Part shown: piece after piece, positions 26,055 to 36,300 of the stretch
Position numbering within the stretch: the stretch's first letter is position 1
Layout of the letters: each line of letters starts with the position of its first letter
Origin: Lingula anatina
Lineage: Eukaryota; Brachiopoda; Lingulata; Lingulida; Lingulidae
Reading direction: 5' to 3'
Length of the DNA: 64,000 nucleotides
NCBI RefSeq assembly: GCF_001039355.2
Contig: NW_019776020.1
Location: 73,264 to 137,263 of the forward strand
Notes under the pieces: model-generated
What the model was told of the DNA's origin: nothing
Databases searched by the model: none
What the model saw: only the letters and a program-made list of their open reading frames with translations
Position numbers and translations under genes: made by a program

Positions 26055-27297
26055 GTGAGAGAGAGAGATAGAGAGAGAGGGGAAGAGAGAGAGAGAGAGC
26101 AAATAAACTGTATAACAAATCAGTCTGAGAGTGATATGCATCATGCTTCATCAATCAAGAAACAACCTCCAATGCTGTACCAAATGCATATTTAAAAAAT
26201 TACAACATTAATGCTTTCACATATCCTTTTAGCATAAATATACTCACTTTTTCTCCCTTCCCACGGGAATAAGTTGGAAGAACCACATGATAGACTACCT
26301 CGCAATTTTCAGACAAACTCCCATATTTCCTCGTCACCACCACCTCACCAAAACTGGCTGTCACTGTACTAAGTTCCTGAAATATACAATTAATTAAAGC
26401 TACCAGTATGTCTAAAGTCTACTGTTTGATTGTCCAAAACAGCTCTAAGTCTACATACATGTAGATAACTGACATACCTGAAAAAATTTTATGGCTCATT
26501 TCATAATAATGTCCAGAATGTGTTTACACAATGACCAAAATGAGAAAAAATAAACACTGATAATAAAACTTACACATTCAAATGCTTATTACCAAATATT
26601 GAGCAATCTTTCAGAAACAGTACTCAGTTTATGAAATAATATTCTATAACCTACAGACTTTGCCTTCAGACAAACTTGTTTCAAAAGGTAGTTTTCACAT
26701 GCAACAGATAAATGGCAACTCTTAAGCTGTGTTCAGAATAGAAGTATTGTACTAGCAGGATCGACCTATCTCAGCGGGGAATCTTGCTAGGGCACAGTCA
26801 ATGTAATCAGCTTAATTGTCTGGCATGCCACATCATAATTTAAAGTAGTTGGGTATAGTCAGGAAAACTTTGTGGTCCTTGCCATTGTTCATGTTGCTTT
26901 GAGAATGGGAGAACTTAAGTTACGAATTGATATTCTAGAACAATCAGACTTTGCAATCTGAAAAACATGTTTAAAAATGAGTTTTCAAATGTATGGGTGT
27001 ATTACAGACATGAGCCTAGGTTTCCAAAAAAAAAAAAAAAAAAAAAACTCGAACATTTATCATATTACCAAACACTTTACCGTCCAATGGTCTGGAGGGG
27101 GGGTCGCCTTAGGAATTGAATTAAAAAAAGTGGAATTGCTGCAGAAAGCTCATGTACGGGTGTATTAGATATCTATTAATGACAACTCTTACGTCTTGCA
27201 GTTCTTGTCCCCCAACTCTGAGAAACTGCCTGGCTATCTGACCATGCTCCAAGTTCAGGTCCTTTCCAACTACATTCACCAAAACAGATGACTGAAA

Positions 27298-27328
<31 letters not shown>

Positions 27329-30300
27329 GGTGAAAGTTGAAAAAACTGAATATCCTGAAAATGTAGCTTGCACTTTCTTGTTTAAATCATATGAAAAAAA
27401 TGATCAAAATAAAGACTGAAAATCCTGAAATCAGGCATAAAACTTTCATTCATGCATTATCATTAATTTATTACTTTAGACTGAAGTCCTGGTATAATTC
27501 CTTTTAATGATAACATATTCTAATTTTTAAAAATCACAAAGTAACATCAAAATCACAATGAAAGGTAAAAAAAACATGTACCATTACAAAAACTATTATT
27601 GCATTTGCTTACTTATTTCTAACTGATACAATGTATAGAAAATAAACTATATAGAAACTCTGAAGATTGGCCCAACTCACTCTCCTCTCCTTAGTTATAT
27701 CCCCTTTCAGTAAAGTTACAGTGATTCCGCCTGTTTTCCACATGGTGTCACTTGCGTTGCCTCTCCCTCCATCTCTGCTGCGGGGTCTGTCCTCATCTTC
27801 ATCACTACTGTGTGCTGCAACAGCACCTCTTGGAGAAGAGGGAGTCGAGTTTCTGAAATAAATCAAGAATCTTTATAATATCCCATTTTAATAGTTTAAT
27901 AGTTTAATAAATCAATCTGAGATTAATCATCATTTCTAGCCAGTGCCTCATTTTGTTATCCCATTAAAGTTAATAATTGGTTTGTAACAAATGAAAACAA
28001 AGCAGTTACTTTTTTTATGAAAAACTCCAGAGATCACTAGCAGGATAGTTTTAGTTTTAGATAGTTAAGTTTTAGAATTATAGTAAATCACAAATGCATA
28101 TATTTCCAAATGTCTACATCAATTTTAACATAACACTAATCCATCTTGTTCCAATATGAATATACATTTTGTTTTTATTCAAACTAAGAAAAGACATTGA
28201 TTTGGCAAATTCTTAAGTGTTAATTAGATTCTGCATTAAATTAGCAGTTGTCCATTTGGCAGGTGTCATTTCAGCAGGTGTACCTGGGAGTAATAGGGGG
28301 GCGTTGTCTAGCCTCTAATTCAATCACACACTGGTGCTGACTCTCCAGAGACTTCAGCAGACTTTGGCCTAGCTGCTGTCTTGTCAAAAAGTGAATCATG
28401 CCTGGAAACAAACCAATGGTATTCAGTGATAAACAGAAGGCTGAAGCAATGAAGAAGTGCAGAAAGATAAAGCAAACTTATGGCGTCATACTGAAAATTT
28501 GTCATCTCCTTTCAGGGACAGATTCTTGATTTCTAGTAAGGGAAAGGGGAAAGTGAATCACAGTGAGCCATCCCTGCCAATTGTGTCCTTCACCTTGGAT
28601 TTCACACATATATATATCTTGTTTTAATACAACTCTACTCCATCCCCCATCCCTACCCTCCACCTGCAATCACATCTAGCACAATCAAACCTAACACAAT
28701 TACATCTAACACAAACACATCTTACACAGTCACATCTAACACAGTGACACCTAGCACAATCACATCTAACGCAATCACACCTAGCACAATCACATCTAAC
28801 ACAATCACACCTAGCACAGTCTTATCTAACATGATCACATCTAACACAGTCACACCTAACATAATCACACCTAGCACAGTCACATCTAACACAATCACAC
28901 CTAGCACAATCACATTTAACACATCACACCTAGCACAATCACACCTATCACAGTCACATCTAACACAATCACATCTTACATAGTCACATCTAACACAGTC
29001 ACATCTAGCACAATCACACCTAACACAATCACACCTAGCACAATCACACCTAACACAATCACATCTATCACCATCACACCTAGCACAATCACACCTAGCA
29101 CAGTCACATCTAACACAGTCACATCTAACACAATAACATCTAACACAATCACACCTAGCACAATCACATCTAACACAATCACACCTAGCACAATCACATC
29201 CGATACAATCACAACCACCACACAGTCACACCTACAACATTACCTTGCCATGCTGACATACCTGGTGTGGACCCTTGGAAGGTCACATGACCAATCTCTT
29301 TGAGCAGTTTGTTCACTTCATCTTTAAATTGTTCCACATCTTCCCTTACTCCGCTGACTGTCAGGTGATTGTCTTTGAAATTAAAGCTAATCCCCATCTT
29401 TGTCTTGGGTTGCCTGAAAAGATCATCATTTATTATGCATGTAACTAAATGAGGTTAAGGTAGTAAAAGTGCGTTCAGAGCAGCAGACTAACAGTTGACA
29501 TACTAGAAGAGAATGAAAATTTATGTCATGACATTTTCTAATTTTAAAAAGAATCCTTGGGTGTTTGGCAAAATTAAGAAACATACTGGTTTAATACTAG
29601 AAAACCATTTCAATAAATTGTTTCAATACTGGTATAATATCTAAATTAAAGTAATATTTAGACTCAAGCAATCCAAATCACTTTCTACTAAAAATGAAAT
29701 ACTTTTTTGACACTTATAATGTTGACAAAAACTAGTTACATAATCACCAAACAACTATTGACTGAACTTAAATTTAATAAACTGATAAAAACAAAAGTGT
29801 TATCAGAGTGACCTTGACTTTGACTTCTGTCAAGGTCACAGGTGATTAACACCATGCACTTACCTCACAGCGCCTTTTATTCTAGCTTCACAGTGAGTCT
29901 TTAAATAAGAAAGCTTTCCTTTTTTGTCCACTGGTATTGTTGATGAAACAATGGTGTTTTCCTGAGAATGAAAAGTACATACAATAGTGCAACAAATAGC
30001 AATCCCACTATTTGTTAACTTTAAATACATTTACATGTACCAGTGCCAGTATATTAACATTTCATACAGTAGCAAGGGCCAGCTGCAGTCTTTTACAATT
30101 ACAGTGAAATATCATATTAATAATCTAAATGCCATTTGCTTTGGTATGAGACTTAGCTCTGTAACAGAAAATTAAAATTATAGAAAAATTTATAAGCAAA
30201 GTGTTCTGACAAATAAGTAGTAAAGCAACCTCCAAATAATTAAAATTGCATTCTATAATACAGACAATCACATTCATTGTTGTCAAAAAAAAAAAAAAAA

Positions 30301-33300
30301 CCTTAACAGTCTGAGATGTTTATTTTACCTGAAAATATTTCTGAATTAGAGAAAGACCAGTGGTCACATCTTGCTTTATTCCTTCTATCACTACCTCAGT
30401 GTTGCCACATTCAATAACTGCATTTCTTGTCTGGTTAAACTTCTGCACCATATCTTTTAATGTTTTCATTTCCAAAAGGGGCTGGCTTTCCTTTTGTACT
30501 ACATGTTTCTTACTCTCAGTCAAGGCTATGATCATTTTGATCGTCTTATCAGCTACAGTTGCCTCTGGAAATATACATTTTGAAAAATACTAGTTGCACT
30601 GCTATATTTGTATTACATTCAAGAGAAATAAATTTTCAATATTATTTCTGTTTCATTCATCCTTGCTGAAATGGGCTGGCTAAACTTCTCTACTTGGAAA
30701 TTAAGTACATCTATCTGAACGTCTTTCCTTTGTCAGTGTGTAAAATTTAAGTAATGCCTCAAAGTACAGTACATTTAAGTACATTATTAGAGGAAAATGG
30801 TAGATAATATTACCAAGATTAATCTAATTTTAAAAATAATAATATCTTGACATTTAAAAAATTTAAAAAAAAAACGGAAAAAGGAGAATTCAAATTAAAT
30901 CATAAATTGCACAAATATGAAAAGATGCTTCTAAAAAAAATTCATAATATAAAAAACTTAAGGTGCTTTTATCTCACCAAATGCTGTCACAGTTAATCCA
31001 TCCAGCCCCAATGTCCACTCGACCTTGAGCTGTTTTTTAGACACCTCTCTGTTGATAAGGTCCCTCACTGCAGCATTCTTGAATACATTTTGTAAACGCT
31101 GTGACAATCCCCATGTTTTCTCAACCATTTCATCCATCTTTTCATATACCTGCAACAAAACAGCAACAATGTTTTATAACTCATTTGTCTACAATACTCC
31201 CCATTAATTATAACTGATGACTGATAAGACAGGCCCAAATACTGAGGTCCAACTCAAAAATGGGCTTATGGATTGTATCAGTTTTGAATATTACAGGTTA
31301 ATCCTGGTGATTAAAGCTAGGGTAAATTCCGAAAATTTCAAGAAAATTTATAAATTGTATTTTTGTGACATAAAAGTCTAACACTCAATCACTGACTGCC
31401 TTTAGAAATTACAAGAAAATGTGATTAACTACCTCTATCTGGGATTTCATCACTTGGTCCCTAGTCCCTCGTATCTCTACATTTGTATCTTTAATTGTCA
31501 CATGCTGTAAGTTTTCTCTCTTTAACAACAAAGCTTTTGCTTTTGTTTGACATGTAACAGTTGCCATCTCCAAATTGTCCTGTCTTGAATGATCAGTTGG
31601 TGACACCTGTTGGCCATTCTGAATGTTAGAATGGCGTGTATGGCTCATTTTTGCATCCACTGGTAAAGAGGGCAGGCTGCGGCCTTCCATTGCTGAGAAC
31701 CTGGGCTGCTGGGATGTTCTAGCTGGGCTCAGCTTTTGACCAGGTGACCCAGGTCTGTTTTGGTCATTGAGGATAAATTTCTCATTGAAACGACTTTCTA
31801 ATTGTGAGTCATGGATACTGCAGTATATGCCACTGGTCAAAGTCTCATGTGGTTCCTCGGCAGCTGGAGGCCGAGTTTGAGCTGGCGGTGCTGCTGCAGC
31901 AGGGTTTCTGTTGGACACAGGTTTCACTAATACGTAACCATCATCTAATCCTAAAGCATGTGGCACTGGTTCTAGATATGTTTGAAAGTCTACAGGATCT
32001 GGATCACCAATCAATGCTCTTGTTGTATTGGCATTGTCATACGCTGATTGTGGAGAAGACTTCACTGGTAAAACTGTGGCCATGGGTTTCATTTCACTCA
32101 TAAGAGGATTGAAGGTCACATGGTCATCCTTGTCTTGGTCTTTAAAAGTGGTTGCTTTTGATTGTGTTGGTTGAGACCGGGTGAGATGTGTTGGGTAAAC
32201 AGGAGACGTTTTATTTGTTGGAGGTAATAAAGTTACATAAGCATTGGATGTTTGTTCTTCCTCAATGACAGCTTCTGGACTCTTCTTTTCAGTGGAAACA
32301 GTCTCATGGCTTGGAGAATGGACCCTCAGAGATGCATCATTGTTGCTGAAAATTTATATTGACAGGCACTTTGGATTCTCATATAAAAAGTTATGCATGT
32401 ACCCTTCATTTGCTCATTTAGAATACTAAAAACCATCCATGCATGTCAAGAAGAAAACAACTTGCAATGATAAATTAGACTATGTAAGTGTAAAGAAAAA
32501 GTCGAATGATCTGTTCTGATAAATGACATGCATGCATGTATGTATAAAATTGCTGAAAGACCAGTTAAGTGAGTTAAGATACATATATCTGTTACAACAA
32601 ATAACATCTAAATTACATGAACCTTAATGTAACACGAACAAAGGTACACACACGCACGCACGCATGCACACACGCACATGCGCATACACTACGTGATACA
32701 TTGATTAGTTATTTTCTGTGTCACCGTTTCTGTGGCCACCTTCACAAACAAAGCTGTTCTGCAGACTAAAAGATCTGCTGATCAAATATGGCTGATCCAC
32801 TTGAAAGCACACTGCGTAATCCCTGCTTGATCTACTCAGTGTTTATTGGGGAATTACGCAGCAAGCTTTCAAGTGGGTTGGCCATATTTGATCCTTGAAT
32901 CTGTTAGCTCACAGACCAAATTGTTCTGAATGTGCCCTATCTCATTACTTCAGTGGTCTTTCCCTTAGATGAATGGGATCAGATGTTGGGGGAAGGGCCC
33001 TATTGATAAATTACAATACAATCCATACAATGCATTTGTACAATACAATACAATACACAACAACACAAACACAGACATACCTTGCTATGAGTTCCGTGTC
33101 CTGTGTTTCTAGCTTAAAACTTCCCAGACTAACTGGAATGTGACCTTCAATAGATCCAAAATAACAAGAAACGTTACACAAAGATTTTAATAAATCAAAT
33201 TTTATACTCAGATATTCAAATATCATTGTTAGGTTACAAAATTGTTTTAACACATTTTAAAAAATATGTGTTAAAATGGACCCAATCCTGGTAAAGCATT

Positions 33301-36300
33301 CAATTCCCTTACAAAGTACATTCGCTGCCTTTAACTTTTTTCTAAACTTTTTTTTCACTCCAGGTACTGTAAGTTTATTGTTCAACACAACACCCAATAG
33401 CTTGTAATTGGCATGATTTCACTAGAGAAGACCAGTATTTAGACTTGTAATTGTCATGAATTATACAAACCCTATATCAAAATGTCTGACATTTCTCTAT
33501 TTGAGATTCTATAATCCCTGCAATGTAATTTCACTTCAAACAAAAAAAAATTTTTTAATACTTTTGGTACAAAATTTTACCTGGTGGTTCAATGTTCCCG
33601 TCTACATTGTTCAACTCCTCACCACCAGATGTCTCTAGGTGTGCAGGAAGTCCCAGACACCTGTTGTGGGCCACAACATTGACTGGCACTTTCAGCAATA
33701 CATGTTTCCTGGCTGTTACAGTTTCCACAACTGAAAATGAAAACATTAATCATCATAGAAGCGCTCAGTCACTAAGCTGCCAAATCATGCAATAGTCACG
33801 CAGATACAGATTTTATTACAACGACTTCTGTAAGTTTACTGGCGTTTTTTTGTTTTTGTTTTTGTTTTTTGTTTTTTTGTTTCACATCAGGAGTTACATT
33901 TAATTAGTCTGGTGCACTTTGTAGTGACAGCACAGTCAATAAATTAACTTTACCACTGCTGGCACTTCAAACAATAGGATAACTGCACTTGTATTTTGTT
34001 TTGGCTTGCTTTGCTGTGTTTATCCTATTGTGCAAAGCGCCTCGATGTAAATACCCATACTCAATATTATTATGCTCTCGTATGTCTCATACAGTGAACA
34101 CCTCTTATTGTAATTAGTACTTCTAAATTTAACAGTAGGAGGCAAACTTCTAAAAATCTTGTGAAAGAAGGAAAAAAACTGTTATTGGACCTGTACAACT
34201 GCAGTGGTTCACTACAAAGAGCTGCTCAATTGATGTGAAAAGGTCTGAGAGTACCGGTACATACACAATTATAAGTTTAAGGAGATGTATTAGTGCAATC
34301 AATCCCTCCATTGTATATACGTGTAACAATTCAACTTGCCTTTTGGGTCTTCAAACGTAAGCACTGCATATCCACGATCCAAATTACACAGAGTCAAAGA
34401 TTCCTCTATCTCCCCACCACCGACTTTCTCCTGTGCAAAATAAAGCTCCACATGGTCTTCAGTGACACCTTTTGGTATGTTTGTAATAAGAATGGAGTCT
34501 ATAGGTGGCGCCTCTGTGATAGACAAGACATTCCCCTCCAGTGGTTTGGCATCCTTAACTAGGTTTTCAATATCTGGAAAAATTCAATGTATTATATTTA
34601 AAGTTAAAAGGACAGAAGGAAAACTAAAAGTAATAGAAGGAAATTATTATATTTTACGAAGTCTTATGTCACTTTTCTTAAAATGCCCATTTATACAACA
34701 TATTCACTTTCATGCATATCACGTGGCATAATATATTAACAGTCTTGTACTGCATAATGCCTACTTAATGGATATCCATCATAAAACTGAGTTTGTTTTT
34801 ATGCACTTAAGTCATCTACTCTGCCTTACAGGTTTCCCATTGTATTCAACTGGTTAAAAAATTCAACACATTAAAGTCATAATAACTCTTCATTTTGGCC
34901 AAAAATTGGATTTTCCTGGAGTAAACGGCAATTTTCCCGTACTTACCAATGGTCAGCGACCCAATTCCTGCATTCAAAGTTAATCCAGGTTTTTTTTGCC
35001 AAACGTACGGTTTTTTGTTAAAATCTCTTAAGAGATTTTAACTGACGGAGCTCTCTCTGACATCGCATAGTCACTGTTGACCTACTTAAAACCGCGGGAA
35101 AAGCAGACAACAACAACACTATATAAGATTCATGAGATATATTCGTCTTTTTGTTAAAAATACATTAATATCCACAATGTGTGCCATTCTGGGCTTTTCG
35201 TTATCCGACGCACTGTACAAAAACTCGCAACTTACATCTGCGTCTGCATTAATGCGTTTGGCACCATATGTTATTTTGGTCTCGAATGAACGCGAGAATC
35301 CGCATGACACCATTACGTCATTAGCAACGAATGCCTTGATGACCGGGAAGAAAAGCATCGAAAGCCCTATTGACAAGCACAGATTTTAGTTTTACTACAA
35401 TAACGGCCATTTTAGTGGTAAAATACAATAGAATATATTTCCATGCGTTGTTTACAATGTATTTCATGCGGAATTTTGAATCTCAAAGGAAGAGTTATTA
35501 TTGCTTTAACTGGTACAATATTTATAGGATATGTACTTTCACTTTCATATAGCATGTGTTCAACATGTATGGCAATTACTCAATCTTTTCGAAAGGAGAA
35601 AATTGTGGATATTACAGATACTGTACTTTTATTTTAAGTCATAATTCCTCAAACTTAGAACATTTCTATTGACTGGTAGCAGCAAAATTAAATAGCAGGC
35701 TACTGTATAGTTCTACTGGTACTCTGTGCAGTAAAAGCACCACAAATGCTATATAGAAATATCATTTTTGTCTGAGAATTTGATAATTTCTGCCCATTGA
35801 AAAGTTTGAGTAATTACTGTATGTGATCCAACAATAACATATTAATTCTCGGCCTTGTAAGGCCAATACAAAAAGCTTTTAATGACAACAATATTATACA
35901 ATTTATGGCTTTTGCTAAGGTCAATATACTGTTTTGCTGACCTCAAAAAAGTGATATTGAATTAGGCAAAGCCAAGGTTGTCATCACTTTTCTGATGTCT
36001 GACAAATACTGAGCAAAAACAAAATCAGATTATTGGTTTAATACATGTATACACATGCATAAGTTACAACATGTATTTATGTCATTTAAGATGACATCAG
36101 CAGTTGCAACATTGTTGTCATCTGACATTGTTGTCTTGTACAATGTATTAATAATTGATAATACTGAGTACGAGTCATTTTATCTGTTTGGACAAAAAAA
36201 ATCAGTAATTACTTCATTGGTGAATTGTATGTTTGGTGATGATGTTATAGTCAATATTGTGACTTCACAATCCAAATATAAGATCATGTACTTATAAAGA

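Larger units (their letters stand above)
24327..30310. other. Segmental duplicate, copy B
   Basis: Head-to-tail with copy A (18381-24325) across a single N. Begins with a fragment of a CTGGCTACGGGCC-type MITE end, then follows copy A in order: CAAATATGGC MITE (24541-24728), CAGGCCCG MITE (24775-24943), ATTCCCA MITE (25511-25726) and eight exons. Confidence 0.9.

Noticed and set aside
28722-29221. Long frames with repeating VLDVIVLGVI-type peptides on both strands
   Set aside because: They are read through a 15-bp intronic minisatellite whose period keeps every frame open; borders of the real exons lie outside.
30958-31158. Stop codon after FGEIKAP taken as a gene end
   Set aside because: A GTGAGA donor lies eight codons earlier in both paralogues and gives the right phase for the next exon.
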